Assembly: GCA_023213315.1 (NCBI GenBank) | Contig: JAKCPI010005294.1 | Span: 186,001-250,000, forward strand | Source: Euborellia annulipes | Taxonomy: Eukaryota > Arthropoda > Insecta > Dermaptera > Anisolabididae | DNA: 64,000 bases | Direction of reading: 5' to 3' | Part shown: one piece after another, positions 12,426 to 23,324 of the stretch | Position numbering within the stretch: the first letter of the stretch is position 1 | Layout: each line of letters begins with the position of its first letter | The notes under the pieces: model-generated | Databases searched by the model: none | What the model saw: the letters and a program-made list of their open reading frames with translations, nothing else | Told to the model about the DNA's origin: nothing | Position numbers and translations under genes: made by a program

Positions 12426-13816
12426 ATTCTAATAAAGGTTTCGGTCAATAGGTAAGAAAAATTAAATATTTTTGCTTTTCAACTCTACATGAATCTGTTA
12501 AATTTTTTCTATTAATTTAAAAATATATTAAATTTCCACAAGTAATAAGGTTTTGTTGTTAAAAAAAAATAATAAAAGAATAACCTCCCCGAAATCCAAA
12601 GATGCCCTGATATGAAATATCTTTGAGACCAAGTGGGGAAATGGTCCAAAAGGGAAAATAAATTCCCCAAATGGTGGCAGCGATATTTAGTGTGGCACAT
12701 GCCGCTGCCATTCACCCTTTCTATCCCCGGAGCCTAGAGGGGATTCTCCAAGACAATGTATTATATTTATAGATGATTATTTTGTGCAAAAATGATATTC
12801 AATAAGTGCAAAGTTAATCTTTATGGCGGATCGGTCGAGTTGGCTTATCTTCGCCACCGCGAATTTTTTTCCCCAAGCCAAAAAGAGTCTCTAGATTTCC
12901 ATTGAGTGGAGAAAACTCGACCCCAAGCTAAATGCCCCAGAAACGGATTTTCCTTTGTGTTTGTCGTGCTGGAAATGATGATAACTCCAATATACATAAA
13001 AATAAATAGCCTATAAGCTAACATATTTTCGTTTGCGGAGACCCTTGCCCCTCCACCTCCCCTTGCATTCGCTGCAGCTCCGATGGATGAATCAGAGGCA
13101 AAATCACTCCACCCTCACCCAAATATAGATTTCAAAAAGTCGTTTGGCAGAGGCGAGCCAAAAAGCCACCCAACTGAATCTGATAAAGAAAAAAAAACGC
13201 TGAATTCTTTCGGATCATATTCCGTATCAAAAATAGGCCCCGATTCTCCTGAGATGGAGGGGCCATTTTTTCGGTAACTTCTTCGTCGATGACGTCACCA
13301 GAGTAGGACACATGTCGGCAGGCAGGAAATCAGCATTTATTTTTTCATTGCTTTAGCACCCTTCCCCCCCTGAGTTTCGTCCGCGACGGAAACCTGATAG
13401 TCACAGGGCATAAAATAAATTGTTTCTGTCAGAAATATGAACAGGATAGCCATTCAATTTAACCTATAACCTAGGGGATTCAATGGCTACGGGTAAGCAG
13501 AGCCGACACTTTTTATACAACTGTTTTATTTTTGAGGGGGTTGTAATCGCAATTTTTAGAAAAGTCAACACATTTCCCTTAAGTCGTTAAATTGGACAAT
13601 CGACCTAGGACTTTTCTAGTTAACTATATAAAATTTTATTTTTTCTTTACTGATCCTACCTAAGTAGTTGTGATTGTGTCGTTTTATCTCTTATGAGTTA
13701 TAGTCCAGGGTGTTTATACGGCTGAGGGGGGCGCCAGAGAGTTTATCAGCTGTGTCCAGACATTGTCATAAATACAATCGTTTTGTTTCGGCAAATGGAA
13801 TCGAATTTTATTGCCT

Positions 13817-13817
13817 G

Positions 13818-13853
<36 letters not shown>

Positions 13854-13856
13854 GGG
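13817..13856. repeat. GA microsatellite followed by poly-G
   Basis: About 13 GA units run into a 14-base G run. Confidence 0.92.
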
Positions 13857-14179
13857 ATTCCCAGAGGAGAGACTCCTCGGTCGTTTTCTGGTCAGGAAGA
13901 GCAGCCACTGGGTTCGGCCTTAAGGTGAGTTCAAACCTCTCTTATTTCCGAGCTATCCCCATACCTGGTGTGTTTATATTTGTGTGAGTGTGAGTCGGCC
14001 CAGGCCGACCCGAGGCGCCATCTCTTGAGCAGCATCTCAAGTAGCTCACCTTGTGATTTTATCAAGCAAACAATCAAGTTCCAAATCAATAAATCAACGT
14101 TGCTTTTTTTTATTTATTCACATTCACTTGAACCATGACTTTTTTTGTTTTCATTTAAAAAATAAAAGAATCTATTCAC

Positions 14180-14432
14180 CAGTGGCGTAGCGAGCTTAAC
14201 TCGCGCCCGGGGCACAATACCTTTTTAGCGCCCCCCCCCCATTCGAAAACCATATAATATTATATGTAAAATATACTCGCAAATTAATAAATAAACAGTC
14301 ATAGGCTCAAGCGAGACTTTAAATTTGAGACAAAATTATCCAGCATTTTTTGTTTTGCGGACCATTTGGCGCCCGTTTGTGAGTAGCGCCCGGGGCATGA
14401 TGACCCCCTTGCCCCCTTTCGCTACGCCACTG
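14180..14432. mobile_element. hAT-like MITE with 8-bp target-site duplication
   Basis: The ends are CAGTGGCGTAGCGA and its inverse TCGCTACGCCACTG. CTATTCAC (14172-14179) precedes it and CTAATCAC (14433-14440) follows, an 8-base duplication with one mismatch, as hAT transposases make. Subterminal GCGCCCGGGGCA is also inverted. No coding capacity. Confidence 0.85.
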
Positions 14433-14737
14433 CTAATCACAAATGTGCAAATAGTTAGGTCACCGTCAATTCAAATTTTTTGACGCCCACTCATGTCAAG
14501 ATTATAAATTATTTAGTTTATTTATTTGTTGTTATTTGAATGCCATCTTTCAGGCGGACATTTGCCTACCCCCTTCGTTACCCCACCTTGTGATATAAGC
14601 AGTGTAATATAGGCCTAATACTCTCTCTTTTCTTATTTGCTTTTTATTTTTTTTATTTTCTTCAATCTCTCAACTGAGTTTTTAATTAACTCCAATTACA
14701 GGGAGACGGAGGAGACATTGGCAATGTTTGATAATTT

Positions 14738-14820
14738 TCCCCGCAAGTGGGATTTGAACCCGAGTTGTAGAGCAACTCTAGATTCGTAATCCGCAGCTTA
14801 TCCGATTAGCCACGAGCCAC
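14738..14820 (-). mobile_element. tRNA-Arg-like SINE head
   Basis: On the minus strand GTGGCTAATCGGATAAGC gives a D-arm region, TTACGAA an anticodon-loop-like run with ACG, and GGGTTCAAATCC a B box. The extra arm is overlong and the stems are incomplete, so it is tRNA-derived, not a working tRNA. Confidence 0.5.
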
Positions 14821-14865
14821 CTCGTTCCCGTTCATTCATCTCAATAGAGTTGGATAATTTTTTTT

Positions 14866-14935
14866 TGCCATGAGGTGGATTTGAACTCGAGTTGTCTTCA
14901 ACTCAGGATTATAAGCCTAACTGTTTATTCCTCGC
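14866..14935 (-). mobile_element. Second, degraded tRNA-like copy
   Basis: Shares GATTTGAACTCGAGTTGT and the following order with the copy 100 bases upstream, in the same orientation. It is more decayed. Confidence 0.4.
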
Positions 14936-14988
14936 CTAATAATATGAGACGATTGTAATCATTTAGTTAAATTTTATTCTTATTGAAG

Positions 14989-15034
14989 GGTAAGAGAAAG
15001 TTGTGTGCTGTCCGCCATTCACACCAGATTTTTT
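14989..15034 (+). mobile_element. R1 3' end fragment
   Basis: GGTAAGAGAAAGTTGTGTG through TCACACCAGATTTTTT, the last arm of the R1 terminal palindrome, without the rest of the element. Confidence 0.7.
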
Positions 15035-18000
15035 ATAATAATTTAATTCCAACTTGTTTGAAAATTCTGGATAATGAATTTATTGAAGTATCGGGATGAA
15101 GCAAGTTCTGAAACTTCCACAAACGAAGGACGTACATTTGCCAAAACACTTTGAAATATTTGATTAAATTATATAAATATAATTATGTCAAGAAATTTCA
15201 TAGGGGTTTATGAAAAACACCTCAGACTTCTTTGTCTATTAATATACTAAAGTAATTAAAATTATATCAATAGTATTTTTTTAAATTTTATACTAGCCTA
15301 GCAATTCACTTTGGATTATTTTTATTTTTGTAAATAAAAGTATTAATTAATTGGATTTAATTATCTTAATTAAATAGTAAATATAAGTAATGATAATAAA
15401 ATTTAATCATCGTGATCAATAAAGTAATTTTCTTAATCGTTAAATTGCAAAAATACTATTCATTTTTGTATATAATTGAATTTTAATAAACAAATAATTA
15501 ACGAAGAAATATAAGATGGAAATAAAGAAACAGCAGCGTGCCTGGGTCGGAACAAAGGAGACAATGTAAAATTTTAAGGGAGATGGCAAATGGGTGGAGT
15601 GACGCCAAGGGAGGGAGGGGGGGGGTTCAACCCCTTATTCTGGTTTTCAATATTTTATAAATCAAAATTTAATTACTCACTTTCATTTTAATGATTTTGT
15701 TTTAATTACTAATACCTTTTTTTTACTATGTTCTCGTAAAATCCCGAAAAATTCTTAAGCTTCTCTTTCCAAAAAAAATTCCCACTCCACACTTTCGTTC
15801 ACAATTACAAATTGCAAGTTATTATTATTAGTATTTTATGATTATTTAAATGAAGAGTGACTCGCTTGGGAGGTCCCAAATGCCATTCATTATCTCTTTC
15901 TCTCTATTTATTGGCTCTCATTCCTCTATTTCAAATTGAGCATTCGTTGGCGCGAGCTTCGAATTCAGACAATTAGCTTTTTGTCCGAGTTTGCATTAAA
16001 GAAAAAAATAATATGAAGCTCGAGATGAATAGATAATCCATCAATTTCTTGGTCTAGCGATTGGCTGCCATCTTGTTACTTTACACCCCCCCCCCCCCCA
16101 CTGCCACGACCAGAATAATAAGCACACAAGCCATTGTATGATTTTTATTACTTGGACTGGAACCTGTCATTAACTCGATACGCCATTGTGATTGGTTCGT
16201 GTTCAATCTCGAATGCAGCCACTCCTCGAATTACAATTATTATCGAGAGGACGCCCAAGTATCTCGAAAACCTTCGCCAATTGGATTGGTATCGATCTGA
16301 TGGTTGGCGATCTGTGATCTGCGCGATCGGCAAAAAAATAAAAAAAAAAATAAATAAACAAGCCCGAGTGCGATGGCGCGGCAAATGAAGACGGCACCCA
16401 CCCACGCAGTGGCATGTGTGGTCCCCGATTGTCTCTGGATTTTCCACTTGTCCAGGCAGCCGTTGTTTATAAACAAGTGCAGCCAGGCAAATTGCTGGCA
16501 GAGGAACAAAGCGCCGAGCCGATTCAATTAGCCGTGTGTTCCTTAGGCAGGTTAATTGCGAAGCTGGCCAGGGCGAAGCCCCTGGGCCCCCCTGCTGCTA
16601 CCTGGTTCTGGGCCCCCTGTCCCCCTATGGGCCTCTTTCACACCGGCGGGGGGCAAAGCCTCTCCGGAAGCCCTTCTCTTCACTTTTATTTATTTATCCA
16701 ACCAAAACAAATAATAATCCTTTCTTTTATTTACAAACAATTCTAAACTCTATTGAAAAGGAGTCGATTAGTCGAGGGAATTAAGGCAGGCAAAAGATAT
16801 TTTTAACTTTTCTTGATAATTCACTCCAAGAAAATTTTAACAAATTATGTTCTCTTTTTATTCTATTAGATAATTTCTAGATATTTGTATTCATTAAAAC
16901 ACTCTCTCTTCTCTTAAGAAAAAAAATATTTTCAATTTATTTTAAACCAAATTAATTTTGAATTTGTTTCTTCTTTGTCAGGATTAATAACACCATTAAC
17001 AGTTCAGATAATAATGCATTAGGTCGTAAATAATGATATATGGAGGAATGTATGACTTAAGATTATTGAAAAACCAAAGAATTTTATTTATTAAAATCGA
17101 TATTTTTTTTTTTATCACGAACCCATTATATTTGTACACAGATAATAAATTTCTGTAAGTTACAGTTTTATGGCTTTTTCAAATCTGGACATTAGAGCAC
17201 TATCAAATGTTGACAGTAACATATTAGCGCTGTCGTTGGGGGAATTGAGAGAAAATTGCGCCCTTATTTAATTCCACATCCTCATCGCTTCAAAAATAAT
17301 TTTGTTTGCTCCCAATAAGAAAAATAAAAAATTAAATTTGTGCAGGTGTTTTAATTATTAATTAAGAAACAATAAAAGAATTTGTTTGCTTTTTTTAACT
17401 AAATGGTGCCAAGTATAAAAATCAATTAAAAAAAAAAAAATGTTTACAAATTCATTTGTATTTGTGTAAAATTTTCTGCTTAGTTTTTGTTATGCGTGGC
17501 TTAAAAAAAAAACTCGAATGAACGGACAGAAAAGGCAGGCTCGGTTTTTGAATAGTTTGTTTCCTGCAATTCAGAAAAACCTACACACTTGACTGATCAT
17601 AATTTCCTTTCTTATTTTTCAAGAAAAAATAAAGGGTCGGATTAAGCCGAGCGCACAACTTTGCCCACCCACTATTCAAGAAAAAATATGCCCCCAATGA
17701 AATGAAAAAAACGTATGTATGTATATGTTCTATAAAAATTCAGTTTTCACTGAATCTATTTGAAATTAAGTACACATATAGTATATGGATCTGGGAGTAA
17801 CGTAGTAGTAATTTGAATCTCTTAAATATTTTGGAAAATTAATTATAATCAAAATTCTTCAATATGGGAACACAAAATAGATAAGTTGGCTTGGAAATTA
17901 GAGAAGCAGGTAGTTGCTCTGTGAAACAGCTTTCTGGGTATTTGATATGGAGGGAGGGAGCGTGAGACGAGCCACGCACCAGTTGAAATAAGTGAGCACG

Positions 18001-18127
18001 CTTATGACTGACCCTTTTGTGCGCCTCGCTTGAATTCAAGATCCTTCCTTAACATCTAAACACTTGCATTGCCACAAGAAATATCCCAAATTGGCAATAA
18101 ATTTGCCCTCCTGAGGCGGGAAATTGC

Positions 18128-18225
18128 TCGCCTCAGGCGAGCAAGGGAGTCCAGGGGGCGCAGCTCAGCGGAAAGCTAGGCAAAAAGCCCGCCAAAGGTG
18201 GGCTTTGTGACTAGTATTATATATA
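18128..18225 (-). repeat. R4 dispersed repeat, partial
   Basis: GCGAGCAAGG...CCAGGGGGCGCAG followed by a hairpin of AAAGCCCGCC/GGTGGGCTTT. The same order occurs, inverted, at 29170-29230 and in part at 35865-35892. Confidence 0.55.
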
Positions 18226-18380
18226 CTTAATTTTACTCGATAGGAACTCTAATTTCTGAATATATAAAAAAAAAGTATGTAAGAAAAAAATATTGGTGAC
18301 CTCTACCCCTAGTTTGTGTGTGCATAATTTTAAAACAATTGAATGAATAGTTTTTGAGTTTTCGTTGACGAAAAAAATTA

Positions 18381-18407
18381 CCCCCCCCCCCCACACACAC
18401 CACACCA

Positions 18408-18470
<63 letters not shown>
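18381..18470. repeat. Poly-C and CA microsatellite
   Basis: A 12-base C run, a short mixed stretch and about 30 CA units. Confidence 0.95.
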
Positions 18471-18472
<2 letters not shown>

Positions 18473-20787
18473 GACATCATTCCAAAAATACTTAAATTGA
18501 TTCTGGGGTCCTCAAAACGCATTTTGGCAGCTTCAGTTCAATTTTGATTTTTTTTTTACGATTACATTTTAACTTTACCTACCCAATCTACAGTTGATGG
18601 GCAAAGTTAAAAATAAAATAATTTTAAAGTTATGACTGTTAACATTTTTTCTATCGTTAGTTCTTCTCTTTGAGTTAGTAAATATTTATTTATATAGCAT
18701 TATTTTATGAAAATAATTTGTTTTTAAATAATTTCAATGGAAATGGAATTTTTAAATTTATTTAAGAACGACTAGGCTGCCCACTTAGCGATGAAGTTGG
18801 TTTGTTTGCTGGCCTATCAGGCGTCAGCCACAAATGCACGGAGTTGGCGCCCCTCCATTTGACTTCAACTATAAACAAAGAATTTTATTTATTCTCTCGT
18901 GCATTTTAATAATTTTATTTGTGGTCAAATGGATTAATTTCCGAGGCCAAATAAAAAAAAATATTTCGATTTAGAACGTAAAAAATAACATATGCGTAGA
19001 ATTCACTTTAAAAAAACCTATTAATTTGAGATGCAATTTTACAAAATTCTATAAATTTCCTCGCATGTTGTATGTGGATGACGACCATAAGTTACCCGAG
19101 TTAAGGCTGATATAAATAGTAGTTTAATAAGCCCTCCGTACAATTCCAGACAGTAATTTTTTTTTTTTTAATTTTCTTAATTTCTAATTTGATGCTTAAA
19201 CCAAAAAAAGTTCAGTCGGTATTTTTCCCTTTCCCCTTAACATTACATCTCTTTTTCGCTATACAAATAAATAAATCGCGAATGGTGGGAGTTGACAGGT
19301 GGGGGGGGGGGGGTTTGCGTGCCAAATTCCACTCTTCGTCCGAGAATGAATTTTATTGTTTTTGGTGAGCCTCAAATTATTTCTCTTACCCATAAATAAA
19401 ATGAATTATATACTTAAGTTGTTTATAATCTCTCTTTCTCTACTCCCCAGTCGCCACTCCCCCCCCCCTCCCGCCCCACTAATCAGTTTTAGCAGAAAGA
19501 ACCAGAGAAAATATTCTTTATTCTTATCAACAAAATAATGTTTTTCTAGTCATTATTTCGTAATAAATAATCAATTCCCATAGAAATCTAAATAAACATT
19601 TTTAACGTTGTTGTAATATTTTTAGATGATTTATTCGTTTATTTTTTAAATGTTTAAAAAAAACTTTATTGCCCCCTAAATTTAAATAATGTCTATGTCT
19701 TGAAATGTTTTTCATTATTTAATATTTGACAAGGTTAGTATATAGGCTTTATTAAAAGAAAAGAAAATCAGTAGATCATTTAATTTTTCTTTAGTTTTGA
19801 ATAAACAACTCTGCTTTATCTGGAAATTTATTTTTGAAAGAAATTAACAAAGGGCTTATAAGTTATAAGTTACTAATCACATTTGGATTATTTATTACTA
19901 CACACAAAGACTAACCAAGCATAAAAATAGTTATAATTTTTATACTATCACATTCTGATTTTTTATTTTAATTTAAATTTCTAATAGATTTTTTTTAACT
20001 CTACCGGCATAATAATATAAAATTTTTAATTCACCATAGGCTATTCCTTTATTATTGTAATGTTCTCGAATTTATTTTTTCCATGTGTTCTTCTGACTTT
20101 CTGATACCTGAGGTCCCAAAACGGTTGGAATTTATAAAACCTCCTGGCTGTAAAACACTCCAATTTAATTCATAAGCGGCCTATAATAAAAACAGAATCA
20201 TTTTTTTTTTTTAATTTAAATACAAAAAAAAAAAAAAATATTTCAATAAACTCATGTTTAATATCATTATTTTAAAAATAAAAGTACATTATATAATTAA
20301 TTAGCTAAATTATAAATTACAACCTAAAAAATAGAAAAACATTATAAAATAAATTATAATTTTATTATCTCACCCATCCTTTCGAAATTCAGTTATTTCA
20401 AAGATTTCAGCCCTAATTTATTTTTATAATTTATTTAATTTTGTTAGCAGAATTCATTTGATATAAAAGTTGTTTCTCAAGTTGTAAATTCTTGATTCGT
20501 TTTTTTTTTTCTGGGCTGGTATTTTTAGCGCTGTCCGATCGCCTTCGGCCTTCGGCCTCTGAGTAAATAGATCCGAATAAACCAAACGGTGAGACCAATA
20601 GAAAATTCAATGAGCCCCTCTGGCCATAATTGACCATCAGCTATAGTTCAATAGACCGTTTAGAAGAGATTCTATTTCAAGAACCATAAAGTTTATTTAC
20701 CCTTAATTAAAGAGAAAAAAATACCCTTATTTGAATAAGTAGTTTCGTTCACTTGATATTTGGATCTAACAGCCCGTTTGCTTGCAG

Positions 20788-20931
20788 TGCTGTACCAGAA
20801 GAGACTGAAGAAGGAGAGGAAGGCGAGGAGGCGCCTCCAGGACCAGCTGGAATTGGAGATGAAAAGGCGCTCACAGCTCGAAGATGCTCTCAAGACTTCC
20901 GGCGCTAGCGATGCTCTCCGGCTTCTCAACG
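20788..20931 (+). CDS. dac: Dachshund, internal exon encoding the C-terminal DACH-box coiled coil
   Basis: Dachshund proteins are nuclear transcription cofactors acting with Eya, Six and Pax6 factors; the C-terminal DACH box (DD2) is a helical protein-interaction region. This 48-codon exon reads VLYQKRLKKERKARRRLQDQ and continues with LELEMKRRSQLEDALKTSG and ASDALRLLN. It matches the vertebrate DACH segment around QKRLKKEKKAKRKLQ and STDSLRVLN in order and spacing, and is rich in Lys, Arg, Glu and Leu as a coiled coil should be. The acceptor is ttgcttgcag with a CTAAC branch-like site about 20 bases upstream. The donor, GTCAGC, is weak at its third base but is the only one that keeps the frame. 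The exon begins with the last two bases of a Val codon and ends with one base of the next (phase 1 at both ends). The preceding part of the domain lies in an exon outside the window. Family identity is strong; boundaries are inferred from splice signals. Confidence 0.93.
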
Positions 20932-21374
20932 GTCAGCTCACATCTATTATACTTATTCTACTTCATCTACTTCATTCTCTTTCAGTCTTTAGAATACCAA
21001 GCGAGAGCGTGTTCAAAAGTGAGCATCTTTGTTTTGGTGCAAGTATTAATAATATAGCTGCTAAACTAATTTTTAAGGAAGCCTACTGGCTGTTGGTTAT
21101 TGAAAGCATAAGAATCCTAACAGTTTCACATTTTAAAACCATCATCGGACCTACAATTAAAATTTTATATATATTTAATATTTCGAAAATTCTCTTCAAT
21201 TTTTTGTAAACTCTAGTTGAAATATTTTAAATGCTACGGTAGGTGATATTTTTCATGCTTTTATTGGTCACAAGGTCTGAAAATGACAGTAATGTCGAAA
21301 TTATATTATTTCGTCAATGAAAGCTTGAACATATTACCTAGTTAGTCTATCATTTAAAATATTATTTAAATAAA

Positions 21375-21642
21375 GAGTAGTGAGGATATTGAAGGCAGCC
21401 AAAAGCTATAAAGAAAAAATATATTTATCTTTAGCTTTATTTCACACGCTTGCCTCGAGCTCATAGAGGCTCTTGGCAACTCCTGACCAAGAGCCTCTAT
21501 GAGCTCGAGGCAAACAGCACTTTGTCCTGATGAAGGCCGGAATATCGGCCGAAACGTCGACAAGCGTGTGAAATAAAGCTAAAGATAAATATATTTTTCT
21601 TTAGCCTATAGCTTTTGGCTGCCTTGAATATCCTCACTACTC
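21375..21642. mobile_element. Inverted-repeat element enclosing a hammerhead core (Penelope-like origin suspected)
   Basis: Outer arms of about 78 bases (21375-21452 and 21561-21642) are near-perfect inverted copies. Between them lie an inner palindrome (21453-21513, CCTCGAGCTCATAGAGGCTC and its inverse) and a hammerhead core. The arrangement fits a rearranged terminal region of a Penelope-like retroelement, whose repeats are known to carry minimal hammerheads. No reverse transcriptase is seen nearby. Confidence 0.65.
21520..21564 (+). ncRNA. Hammerhead ribozyme, minimal type
   Basis: Core elements occur in order: stem I strand CTTTGTC (21520-21526), CTGATGA (21527-21533), stem II GGCCG/CGGCC around AATAT, GAAA (21551-21554), a C and GTC (21556-21558), then the stem I partner GACAAG (21559-21564). 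All conserved core residues of a hammerhead are present, and cleavage would follow the GTC. Stem III is reduced to about one pair, as in hammerheads of Penelope-like elements, which often act as dimers. Whether it cleaves is not known from sequence. Confidence 0.7.
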
Positions 21643-21776
21643 ATTATACATTCAGCCACTCCTCCTGAAATTAATTTTTTAAATAAAGTTTTGTATATTT
21701 TTTTTTTTTTTTTTTTTTTTAAACACTCATACCTGTTTCTCATTCACACTCACATTCACACACACATACACACAGT

Positions 21777-21975
21777 CTTTTCGGCAGCTCAGGCCATTTA
21801 AGACTTTAAACGATACTCGTATTTATATAATTTATATTTATTTGGGGTCCAGGCATTCTTATTTAAGCCATTTGGTATCCAAGTGGCTTAAATAAAATCA
21901 TCGGACTGCCTGGGGTCCGAACCCGCGACGTTTGGTATACGAGGTTAGCATGCCAACCTCTACGCCAAGCCCCGA
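21777..21975 (-). mobile_element. tRNA-derived SINE, second type
   Basis: On the minus strand GGCGTAGAGGTTGGCATGC holds the A box and GTCGCGGGTTCGGACCCC the B box; the far end shares TTAAATGGCCTGAGCTGCCG with the family A tail in diverged form. The body TTTAAGCCATTTGG is self-complementary with a nearby segment. Confidence 0.65.
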
Positions 21976-22228
21976 GGGCTTTTTTTTTCTTAGCTCATAT
22001 GAATTTTTATATTAATATATTAGAATAGCCATGGATAGAAAAAGCTTGAAAATCACTGTAATAATATTTTAAATTGTTAATATTATAAATTTTCTCGATC
22101 AATTATTTATAATTTGTTTTTATTATAATTGTGCTGTTTAAGTTAGACTAGTTCAGAGGTTTTTTTTTCTCTTTTTAAAGATGCTGAACATTTCACTTTA
22201 TTATTGTTATACGCTGAAGCAACCAAAA

Positions 22229-22268
<40 letters not shown>
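22229..22268. repeat. TAA microsatellite
   Basis: About 13 AAT units just before an R1 copy. Confidence 0.95.
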
Positions 22269-22269
<1 letters not shown>

Positions 22270-22301
22270 TATAGTTTCCCAGACAATATTTTATTTATTT
22301 T

Positions 22302-23324
22302 TACTTTCTCGTACCCTATATATGAAATATATAGAGAGAAAGTATTGCGATCATGTCAAAAATTCGATGTCGAGATTTTGATGGATATACATGTTTTGAG
22401 GTCCCCTGAGTCCAAAAAAAGTGGGTCCCGCAAATTGGTCTGTGTGTGTGTGTGTGTGGGGGTGTGTGCGTGTGTGTGTCCGTATGTGTGGACAGATTTT
22501 TAGCATGAAGGAATTGAGCTACCGGATTGAAATTTTATATTTAACTTAGGTACCTTCCCACACGCTCAAAATAAGCTTTTGAACAAAATCGGCCAAAAAG
22601 TACTAGTACTTTACTGATGTACTTTTTCAGTTTTTTCCTATTTTCTCAAAATTCCCTCCAAGGATTTTTTTTTAAATTCATAAATCAACTATTTTTTAGA
22701 TGCTCTTTAAAATGTATATTCTCATTTTGCCGTTGAAATCTTCTGAAGACCACTTTACTCTTGTTCTTCATAGGAAAGATAGAAATGGTTGCCATGGTAA
22801 CGGAATTTAAATCTTTTTCTTTTTATTAGATTAAAAATCAATTATTATTTAAATTCCCATTTTTTTTTTATTTTATTTCTGTCTTTAATTGTTTCGGAGA
22901 AAACATATATATCTCTCTCTCTCACTTGCAAACATTATCGTCTGTCTCTCCGCCTTCTCTCATAGGCCTAATGTTAATTTCCTATAGGGATTTGTATGTT
23001 AATTGCGATTCAAAAGGGGGTCCCCTTTGGAACTTTTTACGCATTTAAAATTTTTTTTTCCAATTCTTATGAAATTTTGTATTTATTTACGATTCTATAT
23101 TGTGTATAAAATGTCCAAATATGAGATTAAAATTTTGAAAAATAACCATAGTTTATTTCAAGCAATCAACATTTAAAATGCAAGTTTGAAACTAAGGTGC
23201 TATGGGAAACTAAATATATCTCGACACAAAAAATCTGGTGTGACTAGCACGGTGCACAACTTTCTCTTACCGAAGGGTAAGAGAAAGTTGTGTGCTGTGC
23301 GCCAGTCACACCAGATTTTTTTTT
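22302..23324 (+). mobile_element. R1 family element, longest copy
   Basis: Starts with the TACTTTCTC hairpin, has the GT-rich block (22440-22492), the GGTTGCCATGGTAACGG block, then an additional 3' section shared with 36940-37050 and, inverted, with 49246-49645. It ends in a palindrome of about 95 bases (23228-23322) whose centre is CTTTCTCTTACCGAAGGG. No transposase is encoded. Confidence 0.78.
22440..22492. repeat. GT-rich microsatellite in R1
   Basis: Interrupted GT units at the usual R1 position. Confidence 0.9.

Larger units (their letters stand above)
1..20787 (+). other. dac: dac intron, 5' part (upstream exon lies outside the window)
   Basis: This stretch precedes the first recognised dac exon and shows no DACH-like coding sequence on either strand. 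The part of the DACH-box coiled coil that should come just before 20788 is not found, so its exon must lie upstream of the window. The stretch is AT-rich. It holds the repeats listed separately (about 1.6-2.5, 5.9-6.8, 8.1-9.5, 11.7-12.4, 14.2-15.0 and 18.1-18.5 kb). Stretches with nothing recognisable are 1-1590, 2470-5900, 6820-8150, 9470-11700, 12430-14170 and 15040-18120. Within them, 3000-3430, 5040-5540 and 16100-16660 are more GC-rich and complex than their surroundings and could hold control elements. The open frames there are short and resemble nothing known. Confidence 0.75.

Noticed and set aside
13710..13928. Frame ending before a GTGAGT at about 13925, resembling an exon
   Set aside because: It depends on translating a GA/G microsatellite; no family resemblance and no supported acceptor.
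16134..16784. Overlapping open frames in a GC-richer block
   Set aside because: Open in several frames on both strands, no recognisable domain, no convincing splice sites. Composition alone explains them.
18217..18547. Open frames across the CA microsatellite
   Set aside because: They translate the repeat as Cys-Val or His-Thr runs and are not genes.
20932..21209. Open frame continuing past the coiled-coil exon
   Set aside because: The residues after LLN are hydrophobic, not DACH-like, and the sequence turns AT-rich at a usable donor.
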